Shown piece after piece: positions 46,209-54,505 of a stretch of DNA of 64,000 nucleotides. Origin of the DNA: Opitutus sp. GAS368 (GTDB lineage Bacteria > Verrucomicrobiota > Verrucomicrobiia > Opitutales > Opitutaceae). The stretch spans positions 4,075,001-4,139,000 of the forward strand of contig NZ_LT629735.1 in assembly GCF_900104925.1 (NCBI RefSeq). Direction: 5' to 3'. How positions within the stretch are numbered: the first letter of the stretch is position 1; every line of letters starts with the position of its first letter. The notes beneath the pieces were generated by a model. The model saw only the letters and a list, made by a program, of their open reading frames with translations, had not been told where the DNA came from and ran no database searches. The translations under genes and the position numbers were made by a program.

Positions 46209-46244
46209 GGGGGCGGCGTCGCAAGGCGCCGCCCCCGCTTTTTT
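46209..46244 (+). terminator. Rho-independent terminator of the TolC-like gene
   Basis: Perfect 10-bp stem GGGGGCGGCG / CGCCGCCCCC with an 8-base loop and a run of six T two bases later, 32 bases after the stop codon. Confidence 0.92.
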
Positions 46245-46253
46245 GCGATGCCT

Positions 46254-46324
46254 CTGTGGCGGCGGTCTGTGCCCGCCGGGAAGCGCGGCAGGGTCATCGT
46301 CGACGGTCATGGACCGCCGCTACC
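46254..46324. repeat. Degenerate palindromic repeat, family R2
   Basis: Starts CTGTGGCGGCGGTCTGTG and ends CGGTCATGGACCGCCGCTAC, matching both ends of the perfect copy at 35480-35553 with several mismatches and a different spacer. Confidence 0.75.
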
Positions 46325-46402
46325 GCATGCCCCGATCTGCGCTGAATTTCACCGCCGCAATGCCGCTTGCAGCGCGTGAATTTTACCGGGAATATCCGCC
46401 AC

Positions 46403-47236
46403 ATGCCGCGCATTCCCCTCGAGGACAATTTCACCGACGTCATCGGCAAGGCCCAACGGGGGCTCAAGCTGGGCGACGACGCCCTGGCCGCCGCCGCCAA
46501 CATCCCCGTCGCCGACCTGCGCGCCGTGCAGCAAGGCGAGGTCCGGGAGAACACCCTCCTCGCCCTCGCCCGCCCCCTCGGCCTCGAGCGCAACGCCCTC
46601 CTCGCCCTCGCCCGGCGCGAATGGTATCCCGAGCAGCCGATCTTCAAGCGCGGCTTCGCCATGTTCAACACCCCCTTCGAGGACTTGACCGTGAACAGCT
46701 ACCTCGTCTGGGACGCGAAGACCCGGCTCGCCGCCGCCTTCGATACCGGCACCGACGCCCGGGGCATGCTCGACACGATCTCGTCCGAGGGCCTGACGCT
46801 GCGCAACATCTTCCTCACCCACACGCACCCCGACCACATCGCCGACATCCACCGGCTGGCCGCCACGGGCGCGCAGATCTGGGCGAGCGAACTCGAGCCG
46901 CTCGGCCGCCTCGGCGCCCAGACCTTCCAGGAAAACGCGCACTTCCACCTCGGAGAGCTCGCGATCAAGACCCTTTTCACCTGGGGCCACTCCCCGGGCA
47001 TGACGACGTTCTTCGTCACCGGTCTCGCGTGGCCGCTGGCCATCGTGGGCGACGCGCTGTTCGCCGGCTCGATGGGCGGCAGTTCCACCCATTTTGACAT
47101 GCAGCTGCGCAACAACCAGCAGAAGATTCTCAAGCTGCCGGCCGACACCGTGCTCGCGTGCGGTCACGGGCCGCTCACGACCCTGAAGCAGGAAAGGCAG
47201 CACAACCCTTTCTACGCCCGGCGTCATGCCCCGTGA
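46403..47236 (+). CDS. MBL-fold metallo-hydrolase with N-terminal helical (HTH-like) domain
   Basis: 277 residues. The C-terminal two thirds are a metallo-beta-lactamase fold with the metal motif THTHPDHIAD, a further His in WGHSPG, Asp in VGDALFAG and His in ACGHGP, so a binuclear site is complete. The first ~85 residues (TDVIGKAQRGLKLGDDALAA ... RAVQQGEVRENTLLALARPL) look like a Cro/XRE-type helix-turn-helix, an unusual pairing. Substrate unknown; glyoxalase II-like thioester hydrolysis is one option. An upstream in-frame start would run into the preceding repeat region. Confidence 0.85.
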   Translation: MPRIPLEDNFTDVIGKAQRGLKLGDDALAAAANIPVADLRAVQQGEVRENTLLALARPLGLERNALLALARREWYPEQPIFKRGFAMFNTPFEDLTVNSYLVWDAKTRLAAAFDTGTDARGMLDTISSEGLTLRNIFLTHTHPDHIADIHRLAATGAQIWASELEPLGRLGAQTFQENAHFHLGELAIKTLFTWGHSPGMTTFFVTGLAWPLAIVGDALFAGSMGGSSTHFDMQLRNNQQKILKLPADTVLACGHGPLTTLKQERQHNPFYARRHAP

Positions 47237-47284
47237 GCAAAAGGTTGATTTGTCGCGCCCGTTGCTATCTCTCAGCAGGACTTA

Positions 47285-49348
47285 ATGACCCGGTCGAGCC
47301 GCCTCATTCCCCTTCTCCTGGCCTTGGCCCTGCGGCTGACGGGCGCGGAACCGGCGACAATGCAGGTCCTGATGGAGAGCGGCAGCCAGCCCTTTTCCTA
47401 CCTCAATGACCAGGGCCGCCCCGACGGCTTCGCCGTGGATCTGCTCAGTGCCATTGCCGCGGACCAGGGGCTGCGCGTGGAATTTGACCTGCGCCCCTGG
47501 CAGATGGTCTATGCGGATTTTCAACAAGGCCGCGGTGATGTCCTCGGGCTCGTGGCCTGGTCCGAGGAGCGCGCCGCCTTGATGGATTTTTCCCTGCCCT
47601 ACGAGAAGCTCGTCGGCGGGGTCTATCAGCGCAAGGACCGCCCGGTGTTGAGCACCGTCGCCGACCTGGCGGGCAAACGCGTGGCCGTGATCAAGAACGC
47701 CCTCACCCACGAGTATGCGCGCCACCAGGCCTGGCAGGCGGACATCCGGCCCTTCGACTCCTTCGAGGAGTGCCTGCGGTCCGTGGAAAATGGCGACTGC
47801 GACGTCCTGCTCGGGATGCAACTCGTCACGGATTACCAGATCCGGCTGCTGAAACTGAAGCAGGTGGTGCCGAGCGAGCTGAATTTTCCGGAGATCAGCT
47901 ACAGTCTCCGCTTCGCGGTGCACCCGGGCCAGAAGGCCTTGCTCGCGAAGATCAACCAGGGACTCTACAACCTGCGGTTGAGCCGCGAGCACGATGTCCT
48001 TCATGAGCGGTGGCTTGGGCCGCTCGAGCCCCAGAAACTGCGTTGGCACGACGCCCAGCCGTTCCTGCCGCCGGTGACCGTCTTCTTTGTGGCCGCGCTG
48101 GCCGTGCTGCTCTGGCAGCGCCGGCTGCTGCGCCGGGTGTCCAGCCAGGCCCGCGCCATCCGCGAGAACGAGGAGCGGCTGCAGCTGGTCTTCGAGGGCA
48201 GCCAGGACGGATTCTGGGACTGGGACGTCACCTCCGGGCACATCCTGCGCAGCCCGCGCTGGGCCGGCATGCTGGGCTACACCCTCGAGGAGATCGGCGG
48301 CGGCCGGAAATCCTTCCTTGACCGGGTCCACCCCGACGACCTGCCGCGCGTCCTGGCCGACATCAAGCTCATGGAGGAGGGCAAGGACCACTACGCCCAC
48401 GAATTCCGCATGCGGGCCAAATCCGGCGAGTGGAAATGGATCCTCGACCGCGGCAAGGTCGTCGCCCGCGATCCGGCGACCGGCAACCCGCTCCGCATCA
48501 CCGGCACGCACACCGACATCACGGCGCGCAAACTGGCCGAGGAGACGGCGGACCGGCTGGAGCAGAAGATGCAGGAGACCCAGAAGCTGGAAAGCCTCGG
48601 CGTGCTGGCCGGCGGCATCGCCCACGATTTCAACAACCTCCTGAGTGTCGTGTTGGGCAATGCCTCACTCGCCCGCCTCGAAGCCGCCGAGACCCCCGTC
48701 AACGCCGCCCGCCTCGACAGCATCGTCACCGCCGCCAACCGCGCCGCCGAACTCTGCCGCCAGCTGCTGGCCTACGCCGGCAAGGGCCGCTTCTCCCTCA
48801 CCCGCCTCAGCCTCAACGAACTCGTCACCGAGACCACCCGGCTGCTGGAGCTTTCCATCAGCAAGCAGGCGCGGCTCGAGTTCGCCCTGGCTCCGGCCGT
48901 GCCGGCCATCGAGGGCGACGCCTCCCAGCTCCGCCAGATCATCATGAATCTGGTGATCAACGCCTCCGAAGCCCTCGGCGAAAACAACCCCGGCACCATC
49001 CGCCTCGCCACCACCGTGGTGACCCTGCCCCGGCCCGGCGCCCTGGATTCCGGGCCGGTCGCCGAGCTCGCGCCCGGCGAATACGCCTGCATGGAAATTT
49101 CCGACACCGGCTGTGGCATGCCGCCCGAGGTGCTCGCGCGGATCTTCGACCCCTTCTTCACCACCAAATTCACCGGCCGCGGCCTGGGCCTGGCCGCCGT
49201 CCTGGGCATCGTGCGCACGCACCAGGGTGCGCTCCAGGTCACCAGCACCGCGGGCCGGGGCTCCACCTTCCATATCTATCTGCCGGTCTCGCAGACCCAG
49301 ACCAATCCTCCCTTCCCGCGGACAGAGACGGCGAGCGCCGCGATATGA
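47285..49348 (+). CDS. Hybrid sensor kinase: solute-binding domain, PAS, histidine kinase
   Basis: 687 residues. A signal/anchor (about 1-20) is followed by a periplasmic amino-acid-type solute-binding domain (SBP_bac_3; SGSQPFSYLNDQGRPDGFAV, GKRVAVIKNA), a TM helix (about 257-277), a PAS domain (EGSQDGFWDWDVTSG to GTHTDITARK) and a kinase core with H-box GGIAHDFNNLLS (His about 447), N-box NLVINASEAL and G-boxes SDTGCGM and GRGLGLAAV. It has no receiver domain and no adjacent response-regulator gene, so the partner is elsewhere. The stop overlaps the MFS gene start, hinting that it senses the solute that carrier moves. Confidence 0.9.
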   Translation: MTRSSRLIPLLLALALRLTGAEPATMQVLMESGSQPFSYLNDQGRPDGFAVDLLSAIAADQGLRVEFDLRPWQMVYADFQQGRGDVLGLVAWSEERAALMDFSLPYEKLVGGVYQRKDRPVLSTVADLAGKRVAVIKNALTHEYARHQAWQADIRPFDSFEECLRSVENGDCDVLLGMQLVTDYQIRLLKLKQVVPSELNFPEISYSLRFAVHPGQKALLAKINQGLYNLRLSREHDVLHERWLGPLEPQKLRWHDAQPFLPPVTVFFVAALAVLLWQRRLLRRVSSQARAIRENEERLQLVFEGSQDGFWDWDVTSGHILRSPRWAGMLGYTLEEIGGGRKSFLDRVHPDDLPRVLADIKLMEEGKDHYAHEFRMRAKSGEWKWILDRGKVVARDPATGNPLRITGTHTDITARKLAEETADRLEQKMQETQKLESLGVLAGGIAHDFNNLLSVVLGNASLARLEAAETPVNAARLDSIVTAANRAAELCRQLLAYAGKGRFSLTRLSLNELVTETTRLLELSISKQARLEFALAPAVPAIEGDASQLRQIIMNLVINASEALGENNPGTIRLATTVVTLPRPGALDSGPVAELAPGEYACMEISDTGCGMPPEVLARIFDPFFTTKFTGRGLGLAAVLGIVRTHQGALQVTSTAGRGSTFHIYLPVSQTQTNPPFPRTETASAAI

Positions 49349-50712
49349 GCGCCGGCAGGCGCGATCCTTACGCCGCGATGCGCCATCCCGGCTACTCGCG
49401 CTACCTCGTCGGATTTTTCCTCTCCAACACGGGCCGGCAGGCGATGAGCGTCGCCATCGCGTGGCAAATCTACCGGTGGACTAATTCCGCCACCGCGCTC
49501 GGCCTGGTCGGGCTGGTGAACGTCATTCCCCTGATCGCGCTCGTGCTGCCCGCCGGGGTGCTCGCCGACCGGCTTGACCGGCGCCGGCTCGTGGCCTGGA
49601 CCATGGGGGCCTCGGGACTGTTCTCCCTGGCGCTGCTGCTGGTCAGCCGCTACCACGCGGCGCTGCCGGACCTCGCCCCGCTGCGGGGAGCCAACAGCCT
49701 GCTCCGGTCCATCGCGCTGGTGTTCGAACATCACACCGACCCGGCGGCGTTGCACTTCACCGACCCGGCGCTGCCCGTCATTTTCGCCCTGCTGTTCCTC
49801 CAATCCATCGCCCGGGTGCTGGGCAATCCCGCCCGGGCGGCGCTGGTGCCGCTGCTCGTGCCGACCAGCGCGGTGAGCAACGCCGTCACCTGGAGTGCCA
49901 GTGCCTTCGAACTCTCCACCGTGATCGGCCCCGCGCTCGGCGGCTTCCTTGTCGCCGGCGCCGGTTTCGACGCCGTCTACCTGATCGATTTCATCGCCGC
50001 GGTCGCCTTCGCCCTGCTGCTGCGCGGGGTGCAACACCACGCGGCCCCGCGCCGGACCGCCGCCGGGCCGGAGCCCGACATGTTCGCGGGCGTGCGCTTC
50101 ATCTGGCAACGCCAGCCCATCCTCGCGGCCATCTCGCTCGACCTGTTCGCCGTCCTGCTCGGCGGTGCGGTCGCGCTGCTGCCCATCTACGCCGACCGGA
50201 TCCTGCACGTCGGCCCGGCCGGGCTCGGCTGGCTGCGCGCCGCGCCCGCCCTCGGCGCCATCACCATGGCCTTCCTCGTCACGCACCTGCCGCCCGCGAA
50301 ACGCCCCGGCCTCGGCATGCTCTGGTCGGTCGCCGGTTTCGGCGCCGCCATCGTGCTGTTCGGCCTTTCCACCCATTTCTGGCTGTCGCTCCTCGCCCTC
50401 TACCTCAGCGGCGTGTGCGACAATTTCAGCGTCGTCGTCCGCCACACCCTCGTGCAGCTGATGACCCCCGACGCGCTGCGCGGTCGGGTCACGGCGTTCA
50501 ACCAGCTGTTCATCGGCTCCTCGAACGAGATTTCCGAACTGCGCGCCGGCCTGGCGGCGGCCCTGTTCGGCCCGGTGGCCGCGGCGGCCGGCGGCGGAGT
50601 CGGCACCATCCTGGTCGTCGTGGTCGTGACGCTGGCCCTGCCGGCGCTGCGCACGGTGCCGCCCCTGCCCACGCTGAAATCCGAGGACGAAAAAGTCGCT
50701 CCGGGCGGGTAA
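49345..50712 (+). CDS. MFS transporter
   Basis: 455-residue carrier with about 11-12 hydrophobic helices. The start MSAGRRDPYAAMRHPGYSRY overlaps the upstream stop (ATGA). The loop 2-3 motif appears as GVLADRLDRRRLV. A ~50-residue polar loop between about 95 and 145 is longer than usual. The overall pattern (YLVGFFLSNTGRQAMSVAIA) matches the enterobactin-exporter-like/DHA group of MFS permeases. Substrate cannot be assigned. Confidence 0.88.
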   Translation: MSAGRRDPYAAMRHPGYSRYLVGFFLSNTGRQAMSVAIAWQIYRWTNSATALGLVGLVNVIPLIALVLPAGVLADRLDRRRLVAWTMGASGLFSLALLLVSRYHAALPDLAPLRGANSLLRSIALVFEHHTDPAALHFTDPALPVIFALLFLQSIARVLGNPARAALVPLLVPTSAVSNAVTWSASAFELSTVIGPALGGFLVAGAGFDAVYLIDFIAAVAFALLLRGVQHHAAPRRTAAGPEPDMFAGVRFIWQRQPILAAISLDLFAVLLGGAVALLPIYADRILHVGPAGLGWLRAAPALGAITMAFLVTHLPPAKRPGLGMLWSVAGFGAAIVLFGLSTHFWLSLLALYLSGVCDNFSVVVRHTLVQLMTPDALRGRVTAFNQLFIGSSNEISELRAGLAAALFGPVAAAAGGGVGTILVVVVVTLALPALRTVPPLPTLKSEDEKVAPGG

Positions 50713-50791
50713 ATCCGAGCCGGCCCACCCCGGTATTTCAGTTCTTGCGGAACGCGATTTTTTGACCCAAGTTGCCCGCTCGTTTTGCTCC

Positions 50792-50866
50792 GGTGCGGTA
50801 GCCAAGTGGTAAGGCCGAGCTCTGCAAAAGCTCTATTCGGCGGTTCGATTCCGCCCCGCACCTCCA
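50792..50866 (+). tRNA. tRNA-Cys (anticodon GCA)
   Basis: A full cloverleaf can be drawn: acceptor GGTGCGG/CCGCACC, D arm GCC...GGC, anticodon stem GAGCT/AGCTC with loop CTGCAAA (anticodon GCA), T arm GGCGG-TTCGATT-CCGCC, discriminator T, and CCA encoded in the DNA. Integrase remnants lie just downstream, so its 3' end was probably used as an integration site. Confidence 0.97.
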
Positions 50867-51055
50867 CTTATCGGAAGCCGATAAGTGCCTCGCTGAAGCC
50901 TAAAAGGCGAAGGCGGACAAGGTGGCGAGGCGGCAACGGACACCAAAACGGACACCAGGTTCTCTACTCTTGGAGAACCTGGCGTAACGGGAACTAACCT
51001 GCCCGCTAGAAGGAGCAGGGCTTCATCGTTGATTATAAGCCCTTCGTGCCCAGTC

Positions 51056-51163
51056 CAGTTTGCGAGATATGCGAGAAGGGCCCAGATCACGCTGCCTCCG
51101 CTGGAAGATTACGAAAAAACATGGCGCAGCGGCCATTATCCCTTGCCCATACCCGTCGTCGGT
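51056..51163 (+). pseudogene. Tyrosine-recombinase C-terminal remnant, copy A
   Basis: The reading frame QFARYARRAQITLPPLEDYE continuing to PLPIPVVG matches the tail of the integrase remnant at 51792-52007 (AYAKRARVRLSPLEDYE to PLPLPAAG). Only the piece after the catalytic Tyr region remains. The 190 bases between the tRNA and this remnant contain two inverted repeats (ACTTATCGG/CCGATAAGT at 50866-50886; CCAGGTTCTC/GAGAACCTGG at 50955-50982) but no intact gene. Confidence 0.65.
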
Positions 51164-51229
51164 CGAGTCTGTTCCCGCTCCTTGCACGCGTCACTTGACA
51201 CATTGGGCCCGTTTGAGCACTTCTGAGCC

Positions 51230-51532
51230 ATGGCAACTGTTCAATTCCGAGCCCGCATTGATCGTAACCTGAAGAAGAAGAGCGACGCTGTCCTCAAGGG
51301 CCTTGGCTTGGACGCAGGTTCGTTCGTCTCCATGGCTTTGACTCAGCTCGTCAATCGCCGCGGCATCCCCTTTGCCGTCTCTGAGTCAGATGCGGGCTAC
51401 TTTGCCTCAGAATACGGGCTTAGTTCCGCCCAAAGCGCCAAGGCGGGCGCGGCCATGAGCAAAGACACGGCCCGCGCCCGGCGCACGGGCAAACTGCGCG
51501 AGATTACCGATGTGGCCGACCTCGCCCCATGA
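51230..51532 (+). CDS. RelB/DinJ-family antitoxin
   Basis: 100 residues. The N-terminal ribbon-helix-helix (TVQFRARIDRNLKKKSDAVL, then LGLDAGSFVSMALTQLVNRR) is the DinJ/RelB DNA-binding and dimer domain; a charged C-terminal part should wrap the toxin. The stop overlaps the toxin start (ATGA). It sits between two integrase remnants beside tRNA-Cys, typical for a mobile or addiction cassette. Confidence 0.88.
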   Translation: MATVQFRARIDRNLKKKSDAVLKGLGLDAGSFVSMALTQLVNRRGIPFAVSESDAGYFASEYGLSSAQSAKAGAAMSKDTARARRTGKLREITDVADLAP

Positions 51533-51795
51533 GGTTGCTGGCGACGCCGCGTTTTCTCAAAAGCATCCCAGCCGCTCGCCGGGCGGAAATCCTGGCAGCC
51601 ATGCAGGCGGCGGCTGTTGCCTATGGGCAGCCTCACCTGCACGCCGGTCTTGGACTAAGACGCATCCGGCCGTTCATGGAATGCCGCTGCGGGCTGGACT
51701 TGAGGCTTATTTTCCAGCGCGAGGGACCGGCCCTCGTTTTCCACCTTTGCGGGTCGCATGATGAGGTCGAATCCTTCCTGAAGAACCAGCGGTGA
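51529..51795 (+). CDS. RelE/YafQ-like toxin
   Basis: 88 residues. A small RelE-fold protein: helical start (RFLKSIPAARRAEILAAMQA), central strand with basic and aromatic residues (LRRIRPFMECRCGLDLRLIF) and an end strand plus helix (FHLCGSHDEVESFLKN). By family it is an mRNA interferase acting at the ribosome; the exact catalytic set is not certain from sequence. It is coupled to the antitoxin upstream and overlaps the integrase remnant downstream by 4 bases. Confidence 0.82.
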   Translation: MRLLATPRFLKSIPAARRAEILAAMQAAAVAYGQPHLHAGLGLRRIRPFMECRCGLDLRLIFQREGPALVFHLCGSHDEVESFLKNQR

Positions 51796-52007
51796 CCTTG
51801 CACAGCTACCGCTACGCCTGGGCGGATCGGGCGAAGGCGGTTGGCTACCCCGAACGGTTCGCGCCGTTGGCCCTGGGTCACAACAGCAAGGCCGTGCACC
51901 GGGCTTACGCGAAGCGAGCCCGGGTCAGGCTGTCACCGTTGGAGGACTACGAACGCGACGCGAAGGCCGCGCAGGTGATTCCGCTGCCGTTGCCGGCTGC
52001 TGGCTAA
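51792..52007 (+). pseudogene. Tyrosine-recombinase C-terminal remnant, copy B
   Basis: 71 codons open from a GTG. LHSYRYAWADRAKAVGYPER and ALGHNSKAVHRAYAKRAR carry the end of a phage-type integrase: His-x-x-Arg, LGH, and the catalytic Tyr near the end, then a LSPLEDYE tail. The first His-x-x-Arg box appears as HSYRY, but the catalytic domain upstream is missing, so it cannot be functional. The toxin gene has replaced or fused to its 5' end. Confidence 0.75.
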
Positions 52008-52082
52008 GGTCCACGCAAGCAGTAAGAGGTAAGCGGCGATAGCATCGGAGCTACCGCCGCACCACTCTGATTGAGGAATTGC

Positions 52083-53036
52083 TCAGAGTTTCCAACGGAG
52101 CCCGAACGACAAAAGCCATTTGGGCTCTAGTTGCAGGCCGTTGACGCGCTGATAAACCGGCACCTGAACGAAGGCGAAAGCACTGGCATTTTCTGTCACT
52201 TCGGCGGTCACCCCGGGGCTGAGATAGGCGAAGACGCCACCACTGTTTGCGGTGTCGGCATTGGAGCCGTGTTCCCGAGACTCGGCCTTGAGATTCACCT
52301 GAAGCTGCGGGGTGATCCTCCCTGTATTCAGCCAACGAATGCCACTGTTGAAGCCTACGCTGGTGCCAGGAACAAAGCCGTCTCGGGCGGCCAATGGCTG
52401 ATCAACCTGTACTTGGGCAAACAGACTCCATTCAGGTGCGAGTCGGCGGAACCAGGACGCATTCACCAACAGGTCGGTTGTCCCGGTGCCCAGTTGCAGG
52501 CCCCGGTCGAGTGCGTTGCCGGCCTGCGGACCCGCGGCAAAGTTTTGCGTAAAGTTACCGGTGGGCAGTTTGAGTCCGAATTGGAACCCAAGGCTTTCCC
52601 GCAATCCTGGCCGTTGGTAGCGCACCAGCAAACGGACGTCACCGAGCCCACTGGCCTGGGAGGTGGAAACCTCCCTGTCGCCGGCGGCAATGGTGGTGTG
52701 GAATCGGTCATGGTAAGGCACGGACAGAACGAAAGCCCATGACGAACCAATCCCATAGTTCAGGTCCAGCCAGGTATTGCGGTTGACGGTGTGTTGCTGA
52801 ATTTCGCTTTCATTGGGAAATGTTAGTGCTGCCCGGTTCACCGAGTCGGTGCCGGAGCGTAAAACGGACTGATCAAAGTATTCGTAGCGCAGGCCGGCTT
52901 CGAATCCGGGCAACATGCCATAGCCTTGTGCGGCCCAATCGGAGCTGAGAGAACACCCGCATTCGGAGCAGGCCAACGTGGTGGATACCCCGCCAACAGA
53001 GGCGAGGCAAAGGAGGAGACGTGAAAAAGATTTCAT
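52083..53036 (-). CDS. Outer-membrane beta-barrel protein with Cys-rich N-terminus
   Basis: 317 residues with a signal peptide (MKSFSRLLLCLASVGGVSTT). Directly after it is CSECGCSLSSDW, a cluster of cysteines at the mature N-terminus. The remainder shows alternating aromatic/polar strands ending in WLLSFGLRWKL, as in transporter-like/phenol-degradation (MetA) barrels. Base use is clearly less GC-biased than in the flanks. It is likely co-transcribed with the small secreted protein gene at 53158. A metal-related role is only suggested by the cysteines. Confidence 0.72.
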   Translation of the reverse strand: MKSFSRLLLCLASVGGVSTTLACSECGCSLSSDWAAQGYGMLPGFEAGLRYEYFDQSVLRSGTDSVNRAALTFPNESEIQQHTVNRNTWLDLNYGIGSSWAFVLSVPYHDRFHTTIAAGDREVSTSQASGLGDVRLLVRYQRPGLRESLGFQFGLKLPTGNFTQNFAAGPQAGNALDRGLQLGTGTTDLLVNASWFRRLAPEWSLFAQVQVDQPLAARDGFVPGTSVGFNSGIRWLNTGRITPQLQVNLKAESREHGSNADTANSGGVFAYLSPGVTAEVTENASAFAFVQVPVYQRVNGLQLEPKWLLSFGLRWKL

Positions 53037-53157
53037 CCAAGAATGTGTAAGACCGAAAATGAATAATATGCGCGTGCATTGCTACGCGTCCCGGAACGGG
53101 AAATAGAGGCGTGGACAAAGCGGCACCGATAGTGCCGCCGAGGGGGACGGTGAAACG

Positions 53158-53544
53158 TCAGACTCGCGGCGGCGGCAGGGGCACACGCCCAGTGCGCTCA
53201 ATCCCGGCTTGGTTGCCGCTATGCGGCCAAGCCAAAGTTGGCGCGGCCAGCACACTGTCCGGCTCGCCTTCGGCGATAAGGTGCACTTTCTCCACTCCAC
53301 CCTTCAATTCGGCATCGCGCGGCAATTGGCCCCGGGCTGATTCCTCGGCGTGACGCACCACCTTGCACAATTCGCAGGGCTTGCTGGGATCAAAGGTTTT
53401 GCTAAGCGCGATCCGCGCCGGCAACACACGCGCATAGTCCAGATACATCTTACTCCATGCCACTACCTGCACCACGTTCCACACTGCGCCGTTGGCACAC
53501 AGCCAGGCAATCACGAGGCAGAAGATGGAGATATTCTTACGCAA
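53158..53544 (-). CDS. Small secreted or membrane-anchored protein with CELCK motif
   Basis: 128 residues. The N-terminal hydrophobic segment (ISIFCLVIAWLCANGAVWNV) is a signal or anchor. A CELCK motif lies in the middle (SKPCELCKVVRHAEE) and a proline-rich tail at the end. I do not recognise the family; Cys-x-x-Cys small exported proteins often accompany metal-handling outer-membrane proteins. It lies upstream of the barrel gene on the same strand (120-base gap), with the same atypical base use. Confidence 0.65.
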   Translation of the reverse strand: MRKNISIFCLVIAWLCANGAVWNVVQVVAWSKMYLDYARVLPARIALSKTFDPSKPCELCKVVRHAEESARGQLPRDAELKGGVEKVHLIAEGEPDSVLAAPTLAWPHSGNQAGIERTGRVPLPPPRV

Positions 53545-53991
53545 AGAAACCCGATAAGAAGTGCGCCTGAAGCAGGCTCAAGCCAAATTGTGCAACACGC
53601 TTCATGCCCGGGTGTGGTTGCCACTGAACTCTTCAGCCGATTGACCTTCGCCTGCTCTGGTCTGGGTGCGCTCGGCTTTGGGCTGATTCTTGACACACCA
53701 ATTTTGACTGACTGCGTTTGTCAAGCGATCACGTCTCTTCTTCACCGTTGGCCGCCGGTTCCGCCCGCACCTCCACCTTCCAAGGCGTGTTCGCAAAAAA
53801 GCGGACATTCGCGGCTCACGGCCGAATTAGTCGACTGAAAGACTCTCTCTTCACGGTCTTTGGGCCCTGTTATCTTAGAAAGATGCGCCTAAAGCGTTTT
53901 CGGGGACGTAACTTAGTTGCTCTATCCATGTCACCAGTCACATTCCGCGAATGTCTCGCCCGTTTTAACCCATCCGCAACTACACAATAAT
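53545..53991. other. Intergenic region without a supported gene
   Basis: About 450 bases between divergent units. Short open frames on both strands lack family features and credible starts. Composition is less GC-rich than the rest of the window. It must hold the promoters of the minus-strand pair and of the pilin gene at 53992; I see no convincing box pair. Confidence 0.6.
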
Positions 53992-54339
53992 ATGCATATC
54001 CGTTCCACCAAGGGCTTCACGCTCGTTGAAATCATGATCGTCGTGGTCATCATCGGCCTCCTGGCCGCCATGGCCATTCCCGCGTTCCAGAAGGTCCGCC
54101 AGTCCTCGCAGGACAAAACGGTCCTCAACAACGCCCGCCAGCTGTCGGCGGCCGCCGACCAATACTTCCTGGAGAACGGTGTCTCCACCGTTGCTTCGAC
54201 GAGCCTCATCGGCGCGACGAACTACGTGAAGGCCATCAACACGGTCGCGCAGGAGTCCTACCCGGCCGGCTTCACCCAAGGCGTGACGATCACGATCTCC
54301 GGCGTCGCCGGGGCCCGCACCGTGACCTACGCTCCGTAA
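53992..54339 (+). CDS. Type IV major-pilin/GspG-like prepilin
   Basis: 115 residues. A short basic leader MHIRSTKG is cleaved before FTLVEIMIVVVIIGLLAAMA, the canonical prepilin N-terminus with Glu at +5. After the helix (PAFQKVRQSSQDKTVLNNARQLSAAADQYF) is a small globular part lacking cysteines. The ATG chosen is the one that gives a short leader; the frame is open upstream. It is monocistronic, ending at a strong terminator, as expected for an abundant structural pilin, and may be the filament built with the minor pilins at 38-44 kb. Confidence 0.92.
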   Translation: MHIRSTKGFTLVEIMIVVVIIGLLAAMAIPAFQKVRQSSQDKTVLNNARQLSAAADQYFLENGVSTVASTSLIGATNYVKAINTVAQESYPAGFTQGVTITISGVAGARTVTYAP

Positions 54340-54365
54340 CCCGACGCTTTTGCACTTGGATCCAA

Positions 54366-54395
54366 GGCTGTCTCCGCAAGGAGGCGGCCTTTTTT
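54366..54395 (+). terminator. Rho-independent terminator of the pilin gene
   Basis: GGCTGTCTCC-GCAA-GGAGGCGGCC followed by six T: a 10-bp stem with two G-U pairs and a GCAA tetraloop, 27 bases after the stop. Confidence 0.9.
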
Positions 54396-54505
54396 GCGAA
54401 ATAGCGCCCTGGCGAGGACCGAAACCCGCCCGGGCAACCGGGTCGATCCGCCCCGACCCGCCACTTCTCGCTAGACTAGGGCGAGTTCTTTCCGGTTAAT
54501 TGCGC

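Noticed and set aside
50792-52007. Direct repeat of the tRNA-Cys 3' end as an attachment-site pair
   Set aside because: I searched by eye for a second copy of the T-arm/acceptor sequence downstream and found none in the window, so no att pair is annotated.
53350-53838. 162-codon plus-strand frame opposite the CELCK protein
   Set aside because: Overlaps a minus-strand gene with a clear signal peptide; the translation has no recognisable feature.
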